Shown here: positions 1 through 8,679 of the stretch, one piece after another
Layout of the letters: the number at the start of each line of letters is the position of its first letter
How positions within the stretch are numbered: position 1 is the stretch's first letter
Assembly (NCBI GenBank): GCA_913774715.1
Contig: CAJYHS010000236.1
Location: 1 to 58,663, forward strand
Direction: 5' to 3'
Length of the DNA: 58,663 nucleotides
From: an uncultured Siphonobacter sp.
GTDB taxonomy: Bacteria > Bacteroidota > Bacteroidia > Cytophagales > Spirosomataceae
Translations under genes and position numbers: made by a program
The notes under the pieces: generated by a model
What the model was told of the DNA's origin: nothing
Databases searched by the model: none
The model's input: the letters and a program-made list of their open reading frames with translations, nothing else

Positions 1-1
1 C

Positions 2-1045
2 GTGGGTAAAACCCTGAACGGTCAGAAAGTACAACAGGATCGCTGGAAACGCCTTTCGAGCCAGACCGACGGTATGTTGGGTGACTTACTGGGTCAGTTA
101 TACGTAGCGAAATACTTTAAGCCCGAATCCAAGAAACGGATGGACGAGCTGGTAGCTAATCTCCAGAAAGTATTCGAAACTCGCATTAATGCCTTGGAGT
201 GGATGACGCCTGAAACTAAGCAGGAAGCTCTTAAGAAGTTACATTCTTTTACGCCCAAAATTGGTTATCCTACGAAATGGAAAAACTACGAAGGCGTAAC
301 GGTGAAGCGGGATGATTACTTCGGTAACATCAAGGCCCTCGGCAAGTGGCGGTACGATGAAATGATTAACCGGCTGGGTAAACCCGTCGACAAAACGGAG
401 TGGGGCATGACGCCTCCGACGGTGAACGCTTATTATAGCCCCGTTCGGAACGAAATTGCCTTCCCCGCCGGAATTCTGCAATGGCCGTTCTTTGATCCTA
501 CGGCGGATGACGCCTTCAATTACGGAGCCATTGGAGCGGTAATCGGTCATGAAATGACGCACGGGTTTGACGATCAGGGCCGCCAGTATAACTACATGGG
601 TATGCTGAAAAACTGGTGGAAAAAAGAAGATGCGGATCAGTTCAAGCAACGGGCTCAGCTGGTAATCGATCAGTTTGATGGGTATACCGTACTGGATAAC
701 CTGCACGTGAAAGGTCAGTTAACCCTGGGCGAAAACCTGGCGGATTTAGGGGGTTTGTCCGTTTCGTACGCGGCCTTCAAAACCTATACGAAACAGGGAA
801 AATCCAATGAGAAAATTGACGGCTTTACCCCCGATCAGCGATTCTTCCTGGCTTTTGCTCAAATCTGGCGTACCAAAACGCGGGATGAAGCTCTGCGTTT
901 ACGCGTAAACACGGATCCGCATTCACCCGGTGAATTCCGTACGAATGGGCCCTTGTCCAACTTTGAGCCTTTCTACGAAGCTTTCGGCGTGAAACCCGGT
1001 GATAAGATGTATCGTTCAGAAGATATTCGGGCGAAAATCTGGTAA
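2..1045 (+). CDS. M13 family metallopeptidase (PepO/neprilysin-like), C-terminal part
   Basis: This is the C-terminal half of a zinc endopeptidase of the neprilysin family; the gene starts upstream of the window, so the visible start is only the first in-frame GTG. The fragment has 347 residues, against about 650-700 for the family. The HExxH zinc motif is at residues 183-187 (HEMTH), followed by GFDDQG. The third zinc ligand is in ENLADLGG (E244), and the NAYYSP substrate-binding motif lies just before the zinc site. The protein ends in KIW where many relatives have CxxW, which is usual for bacterial members. Family knowledge predicts a secreted or periplasmic peptidase; the signal peptide is outside the window. 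A strong terminator follows at once. Confidence 0.95.
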   Translation: MGKTLNGQKVQQDRWKRLSSQTDGMLGDLLGQLYVAKYFKPESKKRMDELVANLQKVFETRINALEWMTPETKQEALKKLHSFTPKIGYPTKWKNYEGVTVKRDDYFGNIKALGKWRYDEMINRLGKPVDKTEWGMTPPTVNAYYSPVRNEIAFPAGILQWPFFDPTADDAFNYGAIGAVIGHEMTHGFDDQGRQYNYMGMLKNWWKKEDADQFKQRAQLVIDQFDGYTVLDNLHVKGQLTLGENLADLGGLSVSYAAFKTYTKQGKSNEKIDGFTPDQRFFLAFAQIWRTKTRDEALRLRVNTDPHSPGEFRTNGPLSNFEPFYEAFGVKPGDKMYRSEDIRAKIW

Positions 1046-1075
1046 TACCGGCATCAGTTTATGGTAAGAGTATAG

Positions 1076-1119
1076 AAGTTAACGGTGTCAGCGTATGGTT
1101 GGCACCGTTAACTTTTTTT
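1076..1119 (+). terminator. Intrinsic terminator after the M13 peptidase gene
   Basis: A 15-bp stem (AAGTTAACGGTGTCA at 1076-1090 against 1100-1114, one G-U pair) with a 9-nt loop is followed by a run of seven T. Confidence 0.85.
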
Positions 1120-1190
1120 AATTAGGAAACGGCAGCAATTTATAGCGGAATGGATGATATAATTACCCGAATTTCCATCCAAACCTTCCT

Positions 1191-2576
1191 ATGTTTAAAC
1201 GCTTATCTACTCTGGCTTTATTAGTATTTACTAGCCTGACTGCCTTTAGTCAAATTCACTTCATCAACAAACCATCCTGGCCTCAGGTCCTAAAACAGGC
1301 TCAGAAAGAGAAAAAACTCATTTTCCTGCACTTAGAAGACAGCAAATGCGGGCAGTGCAACGAAGTGGCTACGCAAGGATTTAACAACACGGCCTTAACT
1401 GAAAAGTATAGCCTTCATTTTATTTCGGTTCGACTGGATACTGAAACGCCCGAAGGTAAATCCGTTGGCGATCGATTGAATTATAAAGGCGGTCCTTTAT
1501 CGCTTTACCTGGATGCCGACGAAAACATTCTCGCTCGTTTCCCCGGAACTACTTCCTTTCCGATAAAGTACCTCGAATTGGCTGATCAGGCTATTGCTCA
1601 AAGCAAAAAGGTTGGTTCGATTGCTGAGCTGGAGAAGAAGTACAGAGCCGGAGACAAAAGCCGTACACTTCTGGAAAAATTAATCCCGGCCCGCCGGGAA
1701 TTGAGTAAAGAGTATGAGGGATTGCTCGACGAATACATCGGTCAGTGTACGATTGATACCTTGCAATCCGTACGAGTCGTTAAGTTCTTACTCCAGCAGG
1801 GTTTACCCATTGGTAGTAAAGCCCGGAACAATCTGTACGCAGTGAACGGCAAGAATTTCAAGCCTGGGCAGCGTTTTACTAATCATGTGGATAGTATATT
1901 TTATTTCATTCCTTATCCTGAACGAGTCACCCTCAACCGTCAGGTGATTGATAAAGGTTTTGAGAAAGCGGTGAAAGAAAAGAACCAGAATTTTCTGTAT
2001 CAGGTAACCAATTTTCTGATGCATACCTACAGTCCTGATTACAGTATGGGCAATCTGATGCATCAGCGAATGATTATGAATTATCACCGTCAGACCAAAG
2101 ATACGCTTCAATTCCTTCAGCATTCACAGCACTACGCGACTGCTCTAGTTTTACAGGCAAACGTTGACTCGTTAAAAAAGAAAGACGAACGTTTGTATCA
2201 GCAGCGAGCAAAGCAGTCAGGTAACGGAGGGTCTTTCAGTTATTCGCCCCCTTCACAGTGGTATTACACCGAGTTAAACAGCGTAGCCTGGAGTTACTGG
2301 GAAATGGCCAAGTATACTGAGAATCTGGAAAAAGCATTGGGATGGTCAAAAAAGAGCATCGAGCTGTATGAGAAATTGCGTCCAGCGAATGCGGTAAATT
2401 CTGGTCAGCAGGCCGCTTTTCTGGATACTTACGCTCACTTACTCTATAAAATGGGCCGTCGTGATGAAGCGATTGAATGGCAAACCAAAGCAGTAGAGGC
2501 ACAGAAGGAAGCTTCCATGCCTTCTAAAACCATAGACGAAGCTCTGTCTAAAATGAAAGCGGGAACGTTGAGATAA
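1191..2576 (+). CDS. Secreted thioredoxin-fold protein
   Basis: This 461-residue protein has a clear signal peptide (MFKRLSTLALLVFTSLTAFS, predicted cleavage before Q21). A thioredoxin-like segment follows, with KKLIFLHLED and a CGQC active-site-like motif (C53, C56). The start resembles DUF255/thioredoxin_7 proteins, in which a CxxC follows a 'K...LIFLH' strand. The rest, about residues 150-460, is alpha-helical and has TPR-like pieces near the C-terminus (ALGWSKKSIELYEKLRP). It probably acts in the periplasm as a thiol oxidoreductase or a redox-linked scaffold; its substrate cannot be told. The stop codon touches the stop of the convergent small gene at 2577. Confidence 0.75.
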   Translation: MFKRLSTLALLVFTSLTAFSQIHFINKPSWPQVLKQAQKEKKLIFLHLEDSKCGQCNEVATQGFNNTALTEKYSLHFISVRLDTETPEGKSVGDRLNYKGGPLSLYLDADENILARFPGTTSFPIKYLELADQAIAQSKKVGSIAELEKKYRAGDKSRTLLEKLIPARRELSKEYEGLLDEYIGQCTIDTLQSVRVVKFLLQQGLPIGSKARNNLYAVNGKNFKPGQRFTNHVDSIFYFIPYPERVTLNRQVIDKGFEKAVKEKNQNFLYQVTNFLMHTYSPDYSMGNLMHQRMIMNYHRQTKDTLQFLQHSQHYATALVLQANVDSLKKKDERLYQQRAKQSGNGGSFSYSPPSQWYYTELNSVAWSYWEMAKYTENLEKALGWSKKSIELYEKLRPANAVNSGQQAAFLDTYAHLLYKMGRRDEAIEWQTKAVEAQKEASMPSKTIDEALSKMKAGTLR

Positions 2577-2738
2577 TTACTTTCGGGTACTGTCCGGCGT
2601 AATGGGGAGTACCCGATCAATCGTTTTTTTACGATTCCAGGGAGCTGTCGTTCGGCGGGCCATGTCTACCGTAATCGCGATAATGATTAAAGTGAAGACA
2701 AGTAAGCCAATAAAGAATATTTTTTTCTGACGATTCAT
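2577..2738 (-). CDS. Small single-pass membrane protein (53 aa)
   Basis: This short frame reads MNRQKKIFFIGLLV and continues to an end in PDSTRK. It has a basic N-terminus, one hydrophobic segment (about residues 7-24), then a basic tail with DMARRTTAPWNRKKTI. The positive-inside pattern and clean hydrophobic block make it look like a real inner-membrane microprotein. An in-frame GTG at 2750 would add MKRF. Its stop lies one base after the stop of the thioredoxin-fold gene. The motif with RRTTAPWN is one I believe recurs in Cytophagales small proteins, but I cannot verify that here. Function is unknown. Confidence 0.6.
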   Translation of the reverse strand: MNRQKKIFFIGLLVFTLIIIAITVDMARRTTAPWNRKKTIDRVLPITPDSTRK

Positions 2739-2970
2739 AAAGCGTTTCACTTCACAAAAGAAAACGAAGTGCCTGGCAAAGGTACGGCTGACGGCAAATA
2801 ATGCCTGATTTCCGGGAAGGAATTAATGGAAGTTTTTCAACCATCCGTCGCAATTTTGATCATCATGAAACGCTTCATGATTAAAAATATTTTAAGGTCG
2901 TATTATTTTTTTGATAAGAAACGCCTAGTTTTATCCCAGACAAACTGCCGAATCCCTTAACTGAAACAGC

Positions 2971-2996
2971 AAAGCCTGACTATCTGGTCAGGCTTT
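2971..2996 (-). terminator. Terminator after the SixA-like gene
   Basis: AAAGCCTGAC at 2971-2980 pairs perfectly with 2987-2996 around a 6-nt loop. It lies 14 bases past the stop of the minus-strand gene. The T-tract is weak. Confidence 0.6.
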
Positions 2997-3009
2997 GTGC
3001 TTTATAAGG

Positions 3010-3522
3010 TTAGAGCAGATCGTAACCACCCAGTTTTTCGGGGGAATCATAAAAAACTAATTTTCCAGTTCGGTTTGAAATCTCGGCCCAAGCCATATTT
3101 TCAAATGAAATCGCCACAATACTGCACGTTGGAACCGTTCCCAGAATTTCATGGCAAAGGTATTCCGACAGGTAAGTAATACTGGGATTATGTCCTACGA
3201 TCATGGCCTCCGTAACCTCTTCGGGAATGGCATTAATCGCATTTAAATAATACCGGGGGGCTCCCTCATACAAGTCCTGAATGAACTGGGTTTTCTCAAA
3301 ATTAAATCCCAATTGCTCAGCGAAGACCTGGGCGGTCATGCGGGTTCGCTCGGCGGTACTGCTAATTAAGGCCTGAATAACGAGGTGTTTTTCAGCCATC
3401 AGCCTTCCCATACGAGCCGAGTCGATTAAGCCCTGTGGTGTTAAGGATCGTTGAAAGTCGTAGGCTCCCCCCGCTGGTTGTTCGGCCTCGGCGTGACGAA
3501 CCAGATATAGCGTTTTAGTCAT
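3010..3522 (-). CDS. Histidine phosphatase family protein, SixA-like
   Basis: This 170-residue protein has the phosphoglycerate-mutase-like fold signatures of SixA. The RHAEAE motif carries the nucleophile His10, SSTAERTRMTA follows near residues 54-64, and VGHNP carries the second catalytic His (H111). Its length matches the short SixA subfamily, which removes phosphate from phosphohistidine proteins or small substrates. SixA in E. coli acts on phosphotransferase-system or ArcB phosphohistidine; whether that holds here is unknown. The gene is divergent from prfC across a 220-bp intergenic region and stands alone. Confidence 0.85.
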   Translation of the reverse strand: MTKTLYLVRHAEAEQPAGGAYDFQRSLTPQGLIDSARMGRLMAEKHLVIQALISSTAERTRMTAQVFAEQLGFNFEKTQFIQDLYEGAPRYYLNAINAIPEEVTEAMIVGHNPSITYLSEYLCHEILGTVPTCSIVAISFENMAWAEISNRTGKLVFYDSPEKLGGYDLL

Positions 3523-3637
3523 TGGATAAGGTTATACTGCTTGATCAAACCTACGATTTTTCTCAAAAAAAGATAAGGTACCCTCACAAATTCGCGGCGT
3601 TTGCACTGAATTTTCCAATAATACCCCGGAAAATGGT

Positions 3638-3669
3638 TAATTTTGTGGAACGGCTCGAAAAGAGCCGTT
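3638..3669 (+). promoter_or_regulatory. prfC promoter -7 box and leader hairpin
   Basis: TAATTTTG (3638-3645) matches the Bacteroidota TAnnTTTG -7 box. An 8-bp hairpin, AACGGCTC-GAAAA-GAGCCGTT (3649-3669), starts where transcription should begin, about 77 nt before the prfC ATG. It may be a 5' stabilising stem or an early attenuator. No clear -33 TTG is seen. Confidence 0.45.
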
Positions 3670-3745
3670 TTCCGTTTTCGAATCAGAAGAAAAGAATACT
3701 ACAGGAACTGAACCTGTCGATATATATAGGGGAACCCTATTGGTT

Positions 3746-5347
3746 ATGAGCAAGATAGAACAAGAAATTGCGAAACGTCGCACCTTCGGCATTATTTCTC
3801 ACCCCGATGCCGGGAAAACGACTCTTACTGAAAAATTACTGCTTTTCGGGGGGGCCATCCAGACCGCAGGAGCGGTAAAGTCCAATAAAATTAAAAAGTC
3901 GGCTACGTCTGACTTTATGGAAATTGAGAAGCAACGGGGAATTTCCGTGGCTACTTCGGTGATGACCTTCGAGTATAACGACCTTAAAATCAATATTCTC
4001 GATACACCGGGTCACAAGGATTTCGCCGAAGATACCTATCGGACCTTAACGGCGGTCGATTCGGTTATTCTGGTTATTGACTGCGTAAAAGGCGTAGAGG
4101 AACAAACCGAACGCTTGATGGAGGTATGCCGGATGCGGAATACGCCGGTAATTATTTTCGTCAATAAAATGGACCGGGAAGGACAAAATCCTTTTGATTT
4201 GCTGGACGAACTGGAGCAAAAACTGATGATTAAAGTACGCCCATTGACCTGGCCCATTAACATTGGTCAGAATTTCAAAGGCGTATATAATCTTTACGAT
4301 AAATCCCTGAACCTGTTCAGTGTTAATAAAACCCGGATTGAACGGGATATTGTGGCGATTGAAGACCTCAATTCGCCCGCTCTGGATAAGCAGGTAGGGG
4401 AACGCGATGCTAATCAGTTACGCGAAGATGTGGAGTTGATTGAAGGCGTTTACGATGAGTTTACGAGTGAACCTTATCTGAAAGCAGAAGTAGCTCCGGT
4501 CTTTTTTGGTTCGGCAGTTAATAACTTTGGTGTTCAGGAGTTGCTGGACACTTTCTGTGAAATTGCTCCAGCCACACAGGAACGCCAGACCGATGTACGG
4601 ATTATTGAACCGACCGAGAAAAAGTTCACTGGTTTCGTTTTCAAAATTCACGCCAACTTAGATCCCAAGCACCGGGACCGGATTGCATTTTTACGCGTAT
4701 GCTCTGGTACGTTCGAGCGGAATAAGTTTTACCACCATGTGCGACTTGATAAAGGCGTTCGTTTTTCGAACCCTTACAACTTCATGGCTCAGTCAAAAGA
4801 CGTGATTGATGAAGCGTTTCCTGGCGATGTAGTGGGTCTGTACGATACGGGTAACTTTAAAATTGGGGATACCTTGACTGAAGGAGAGGATTTGTTCTTC
4901 CAGGGCATTCCAAGCTTTTCCCCTGAGATTTTTAAAGAGTTAATCAACATGGATCCGCTTAAATCCAAACAATTGGAAAAAGGTATCCAACAGTTAACGG
5001 ATGAAGGGGTGGCTCAATTATTCATGATTCAACCCGGTAACCGAAAAATAGTAGGTACCGTTGGGGAACTACAGTTTGAAGTAATTCAGTATCGTCTGGA
5101 GCATGAGTACGGAGCAAAATGTCGCTTTGATAATATGCCGATTTCGAAAGCCTGCTGGATTACCAGTGACAATCCGGCGAAGCTCAACGAATACATTCGC
5201 CTGAAAGGAACACAGATTGCGTATGATAAAGATGAACACGCTGTCTTCCTGGCTGAATCGGAATGGATGTTACGGATGAATATTCAGAATAACCCTGATA
5301 TTAAATTCCATTTGACTTCTGAATTTAAGCTGGCGGTTGAAGCGTAA
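3746..5347 (+). CDS. prfC: Peptide chain release factor 3
   Basis: RF3 is the GTPase that recycles RF1/RF2 from the ribosome after termination. The protein has 533 residues from the ATG at 3746. The longer frame starts at a TTG two codons earlier, but AGGGGA at 3728-3733 and family alignments favour the ATG. G-motifs are intact: SHPDAGKTT (19-26), DTPGH (86-90) and NKMD (140-143). The RF3 hallmark [17 protein letters not shown] comes later, and the length fits RF3 (about 530) rather than EF-G (about 700). The gene stands alone between a promoter with a leader hairpin and a strong terminator. Confidence 0.97.
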   Translation: MSKIEQEIAKRRTFGIISHPDAGKTTLTEKLLLFGGAIQTAGAVKSNKIKKSATSDFMEIEKQRGISVATSVMTFEYNDLKINILDTPGHKDFAEDTYRTLTAVDSVILVIDCVKGVEEQTERLMEVCRMRNTPVIIFVNKMDREGQNPFDLLDELEQKLMIKVRPLTWPINIGQNFKGVYNLYDKSLNLFSVNKTRIERDIVAIEDLNSPALDKQVGERDANQLREDVELIEGVYDEFTSEPYLKAEVAPVFFGSAVNNFGVQELLDTFCEIAPATQERQTDVRIIEPTEKKFTGFVFKIHANLDPKHRDRIAFLRVCSGTFERNKFYHHVRLDKGVRFSNPYNFMAQSKDVIDEAFPGDVVGLYDTGNFKIGDTLTEGEDLFFQGIPSFSPEIFKELINMDPLKSKQLEKGIQQLTDEGVAQLFMIQPGNRKIVGTVGELQFEVIQYRLEHEYGAKCRFDNMPISKACWITSDNPAKLNEYIRLKGTQIAYDKDEHAVFLAESEWMLRMNIQNNPDIKFHLTSEFKLAVEA

Positions 5348-5373
5348 GTACTTAAAAAAGATTAACAAAAGCT

Positions 5374-5411
5374 AAAAAGCGGGTATCTGAGTCAGATACT
5401 CGCTTTTTTTT
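5374..5411 (+). terminator. Intrinsic terminator of prfC
   Basis: GCGGGTATCTGA (5379-5390) pairs with 5392-5403, flanked by A- and T-runs, the last being eight T. Confidence 0.85.
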
Positions 5412-5559
5412 GTAAGACTCTGATTCAGAAAGTCTAAAACTTATTCCAGTCATCCCTAGTTAAGTATTTTAACACACTAATTTTAGTGACGACGTTGCAT
5501 TGAAAAGGGAAAATCCCTAATTATGCGGTGGTGTTCAACCTATAAAACAAACTCCAAAA

Positions 5560-6204
5560 ATGAAAAAACTTCATTTACTTGCTTCGGCTGTCGGTCTGAT
5601 GGCCCTATCACTTACCTCTTGTCAACGTACGCAGTATACGACATTCCAGAAGTCAACAACGCCCGCTGTAGAGCACGTAGCTAAAGCTAAAGCTCCTCAG
5701 GCTGAAGTGATTGCTCCTGTAGAAGCGGCTCCTGTAGCTGAAGAAGTAGTGGCTCCCTCGTTAGTAGAAGCGGCGAAACCCGTAGAATCTGCTAAAGTAG
5801 AAGCTCCCGTAGCTGTAGCTTCAACGAAAACGGGTGTAGTAGCGAATAAAAGAGCTGCTAAATTGATGAACAAGATTGCGTTCAAGAAAGACGAAAATGG
5901 TCATGTGAACGTAGTGGCTCAGGCTGGTAAAAAACTGACGGCTGTTGAGAAACTGGTAGTTAAGAAAGTAAACAAGCAAATCGTAAAAGCTGAAAAAGCT
6001 CAGGCTAAAGGCAAGAAGGCATTTGCTGACTGGAACAAATACCTCCGTATCGGGGTAATCATCCTGGCCGCTGCTTTAATTCTGACCATCATCAGTGCTG
6101 CTGTTGTTTGGAATGGCGGTCTATGGATCCTGATTTCTCTGGCTTGGGTTGCTGGCTGGATTCTGACGATCTACGGTTTAGGTCTGGAGTTAGCCTGGTG
6201 GTAA
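5560..6204 (+). CDS. Lipoprotein with an Ala/Val/Glu/Pro linker and two C-terminal membrane helices
   Basis: The 214-residue product begins with a lipoprotein signal, MKKLHLLASAVGLMALSLTSC, with lipobox LTSC and lipidated C21. Residues 40-110 form a low-complexity segment rich in A, V, E, P and K. Residues 110-160 are basic and probably helical (KLVVKKVNKQIVKAEKAQ). Residues 164-209 form two hydrophobic segments, the second tryptophan-rich and ending in LGLELAWW. A lipid anchor at one end and transmembrane helices at the other is an unusual topology. The tail looks a little like YqaE/Pmp3-type helical hairpins but lacks their motif. I do not recognise a named family. The gene stands alone with its own terminator. 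Confidence 0.7.
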   Translation: MKKLHLLASAVGLMALSLTSCQRTQYTTFQKSTTPAVEHVAKAKAPQAEVIAPVEAAPVAEEVVAPSLVEAAKPVESAKVEAPVAVASTKTGVVANKRAAKLMNKIAFKKDENGHVNVVAQAGKKLTAVEKLVVKKVNKQIVKAEKAQAKGKKAFADWNKYLRIGVIILAAALILTIISAAVVWNGGLWILISLAWVAGWILTIYGLGLELAWW

Positions 6205-6230
6205 GCCCTAGGTAGCTTATAATATTCTAA

Positions 6231-6260
6231 AACCACAGCCTTCGGGTTGTGGTTTTTTTT
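6231..6260 (+). terminator. Intrinsic terminator of the lipoprotein gene
   Basis: AACCACAGCC-TTCG-GGTTGTGGTT, a 10-bp stem capped by a TTCG tetraloop, is followed by T residues. Confidence 0.9.
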
Positions 6261-6323
6261 GTTATACCCCTGAAATAGACTCATAAATTTGGTATATTTC
6301 GGCTTTGGCTTTATTCGATAAAA

Positions 6324-7601
6324 ATGAAAAACCTCTTTACCAACCTAACTTTCTGGGTACTTACTGCGATTACATTAGGGATTTTGCTCGGGCATTTTTT
6401 TCCTGAAGTAGCCTTATACCGAATCATGGAAGAACCCATCAAGGGCCATTTTATGGGGCAGGAGTTAAGTCTGGGAGTCACCGTCAGTGAATTTCTGAGT
6501 GGAATCTTTATTAGTACCGTAAAATTGTTCATTAACCCCATCATTTTTCTGACGATTACCCTGGGGATCGTTAGTATGGGAGATCTGAAGAAAGTTGGTA
6601 AAGTAGGAGCGAAGGCTCTGATCTATTTTGAAGTAGTTACCACCTTCGCTCTCATTATTGGAGTAGCTCTGGCTCAACTCTTACGGCCTGGTGATGGCGT
6701 AGTAACGAATCAGGTAAAAGGCGGTGATATTTCCAAGTATACTAATTCAGCCACTGAATTCAGCTGGTGGACCTTTTTTGGAGATAATGTAACCTTGCAG
6801 GTACTCGTAATAGCCATTGTGCTGGGCTCGTTTCTGAGCCGTTATTCGGGTCGAGAGAAAATCGTTACTGTGTTACAGAAAGCCTCGAAATACATCTTCT
6901 GGGGATTGCATAAAGTTATGCTGATGGCTCCTATTGGAGCTTTTGGCGGCATGGCGTTTACCATTGGGAAATACGGAATTCATACGCTCTTACCTCTGGG
7001 TAAACTTATGATAACGGTCTACATGACGATGGCCTGTTTCATCTTTGGCGTATTAGGCCTGATTCTTCGGTCGTATAAAATCAGCATCTGGCGTTTTCTG
7101 AAATTCATTAAGGAAGAGTTACTGATCGTCTTAGGGACATCTTCTTCAGAAGCAGCTTTGCCTTCCATTATGGAAAAACTCGAACGCATGGGCTGTTCAA
7201 AACCTGTAGTGGGTTTAGTCGTTCCGGCAGGTTATTCGTTTAATCTGGATGGTACCACCATTTACTTGTCCATGGCAACTATTTTCCTGGCTCAGGTATT
7301 TCAGGTGCACCTCACCTGGGAGCAGATTCTGACGATTATTGGTATTCTGATGGTAACATCCAAGGGAGCCGCCGGGGTTACCGGCAGTGGCTTTGTCGTT
7401 CTGGCTTCTACCTTGACCGCCGTAAAGGTAATTCCGGTGGAAGGACTGGCTTTGTTACTAGGCGTAGATCGTTTCATGTCCGAGGCACGGGCGATTACCA
7501 ACATCATTGGTAATGGCGTTGCAACGATCTGGATTGCTAATAATGAAAAAGAATTTGATCGGGAAAAAATGGAATTGGCCATGCAGTCCAGCGAAAAGTA
7601 G
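6324..7601 (+). CDS. Dicarboxylate/amino acid:cation symporter (DAACS family)
   Basis: This 425-residue protein is a Na+- or H+-coupled importer of the GltP/DctA/GltPh type in the inner membrane. It has the expected eight or so hydrophobic segments and the family signatures in hairpin 1 (GTSSSEAALPSIM, about 273-285), TM7 (GYSFNLDGTTIY, around residue 307) and hairpin 2 (SKGAAGVTGSGFVVLAS, around 350), then DRFMSEARAITNIIGN near residue 395. The aspartate of DRFMSEAR and the NxDG motif point to an acidic substrate, but dicarboxylate and glutamate/aspartate transport cannot be separated by eye. The MarR gene downstream is divided from it by a hairpin terminator. Confidence 0.93.
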   Translation: MKNLFTNLTFWVLTAITLGILLGHFFPEVALYRIMEEPIKGHFMGQELSLGVTVSEFLSGIFISTVKLFINPIIFLTITLGIVSMGDLKKVGKVGAKALIYFEVVTTFALIIGVALAQLLRPGDGVVTNQVKGGDISKYTNSATEFSWWTFFGDNVTLQVLVIAIVLGSFLSRYSGREKIVTVLQKASKYIFWGLHKVMLMAPIGAFGGMAFTIGKYGIHTLLPLGKLMITVYMTMACFIFGVLGLILRSYKISIWRFLKFIKEELLIVLGTSSSEAALPSIMEKLERMGCSKPVVGLVVPAGYSFNLDGTTIYLSMATIFLAQVFQVHLTWEQILTIIGILMVTSKGAAGVTGSGFVVLASTLTAVKVIPVEGLALLLGVDRFMSEARAITNIIGNGVATIWIANNEKEFDREKMELAMQSSEK

Positions 7602-7639
7602 AACCAGATTACGCAGGCAGGGCATGAAAGGATGGTAGG

Positions 7640-7673
7640 GGAAGAACAGTACTTGCCAGTTCTTCCGCTTTTT
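7640..7673 (+). terminator. Terminator after the symporter gene
   Basis: GGAAGAAC (7640-7647) pairs with GTTCTTCC (7659-7666), then GCTTTTT. It lies inside the longest reading frame of the next gene, which supports that gene's internal ATG. Confidence 0.65.
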
Positions 7674-7721
7674 ACCACCTTTGATGAAAGAAGGTATCAT
7701 TTCCCCAAACCTTTATCTGTC

Positions 7722-8171
7722 ATGAAAGCGGAAAAAACCGTTGATTACCACATCAAAACCGTCTGGTACGCCATCAGTCGTATGTATAATACCAACGCGG
7801 CCAAGTCGGATATGAGCATGGCCGTTGGTTATGTACTGTTGAACATCGACAAAAACGGAACTCCGGCAACCAAAATCGCCCCATTGCTGGGATTAGAACC
7901 TCGATCCCTTACCCGGATGCTGAAAACGCTCGAAGAAAAAGGCTGGATTTATCGGAAAATGGATGAGTACGATAAACGAGTGGTTAATGTTTTTTTAACG
8001 GAAGAGGGAAAACTGAAACGGGACGTAGCCCGGCAGGGTGTGTTACGTTTCAACTCCGTATTATACCAACGAATCGGCGAAGAAAAGCTTCAGGTTTTTT
8101 TTGATACTATGAGGGAAATCCAGCGGCTCGTTGATGCCGAAAATAATAGCCTCCGGGCTGAGAGTAACTAA
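7722..8171 (+). CDS. MarR family transcriptional regulator
   Basis: The protein has 149 residues from the ATG at 7722 (MKAEKTVDYH). A longer frame opens at 7632 but overlaps the hairpin terminator of the upstream gene, so the internal start is preferred. The winged-helix core is recognisable: APLLGLEPRSLTRMLKTLEEKGWIYR as recognition helix and wing, then DKRVVNVFLTEEGK. MarR proteins bind DNA as dimers and usually release it on binding a small ligand. It sits 12 bp before a DUF2721 gene, which is 4 bp before a beta-oxidation gene, so it probably controls this three-gene operon; an acyl-CoA ligand is a guess. Confidence 0.9.
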   Translation: MKAEKTVDYHIKTVWYAISRMYNTNAAKSDMSMAVGYVLLNIDKNGTPATKIAPLLGLEPRSLTRMLKTLEEKGWIYRKMDEYDKRVVNVFLTEEGKLKRDVARQGVLRFNSVLYQRIGEEKLQVFFDTMREIQRLVDAENNSLRAESN

Positions 8172-8183
8172 TTTTCAACCAAC

Positions 8184-8675
8184 ATGGAATTAACCTTATC
8201 CACTCCAGCACTTTTGTTCTCAACGGCATCGTTGCTGCTGCTTGGATTTACCAATCGTTTTACGGCGACAGCCAAAGTAATCAGAGATTTACACGCTGAA
8301 TATCGGGTCAATCCTTCATCGTTGAATAATATCGTACTTATTGAGCAGATCCGCTCCCTGCAATTCCGGGTTTTATTGATTCGTAATATGCAATTTCTGG
8401 GCGTTAGTAGTCTGTTTGTGAGTATTTTATGTATGATATCTATTTATCTGGAATATCAGGTAACCGCTGGCTGGCTTTTTGGCATTGCCCTTTTCATGCA
8501 AGCGGGAGCCTTAGCTATTTCCGTTTTTGAGATTACTATTTCTATTGAAGCTCTAAAAATTGAACTGTCAGATATGGAGCACGTATTGGGCCACCAGTCG
8601 ACGGTAAAACGTTTGCGGGATGTCATGAACTGGATCGACCGTCGGAAGAAACAGAGCAAATCCCGCGAGTCCTGA
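8184..8675 (+). CDS. DUF2721 family membrane protein
   Basis: This 163-residue protein shows the DUF2721 opening: LSTPALLFSTASLLLLGFTNRF (split here as LSTPALLFST then ASLLLLGFTNRF), followed by a cytoplasmic amphipathic stretch with VIRDLHAEY and two further hydrophobic segments around residues 72-90 and 94-118. The C-terminus is basic and probably cytoplasmic. DUF2721 proteins have no firm function. It lies inside the MarR-FadN-like operon, so a link to fatty-acid use or membrane state is possible but is only an inference from position. Confidence 0.8.
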   Translation: MELTLSTPALLFSTASLLLLGFTNRFTATAKVIRDLHAEYRVNPSSLNNIVLIEQIRSLQFRVLLIRNMQFLGVSSLFVSILCMISIYLEYQVTAGWLFGIALFMQAGALAISVFEITISIEALKIELSDMEHVLGHQSTVKRLRDVMNWIDRRKKQSKSRES

Positions 8676-8679
8676 TTAT

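Noticed and set aside
239-706. 155-residue open frame on the minus strand
   Set aside because: It lies entirely opposite the well-supported M13 peptidase gene and has no recognisable motif.
3522-3749. 75-residue plus-strand frame upstream of prfC
   Set aside because: It covers the divergent promoter region, including the -7 box and leader hairpin, and its product resembles nothing.
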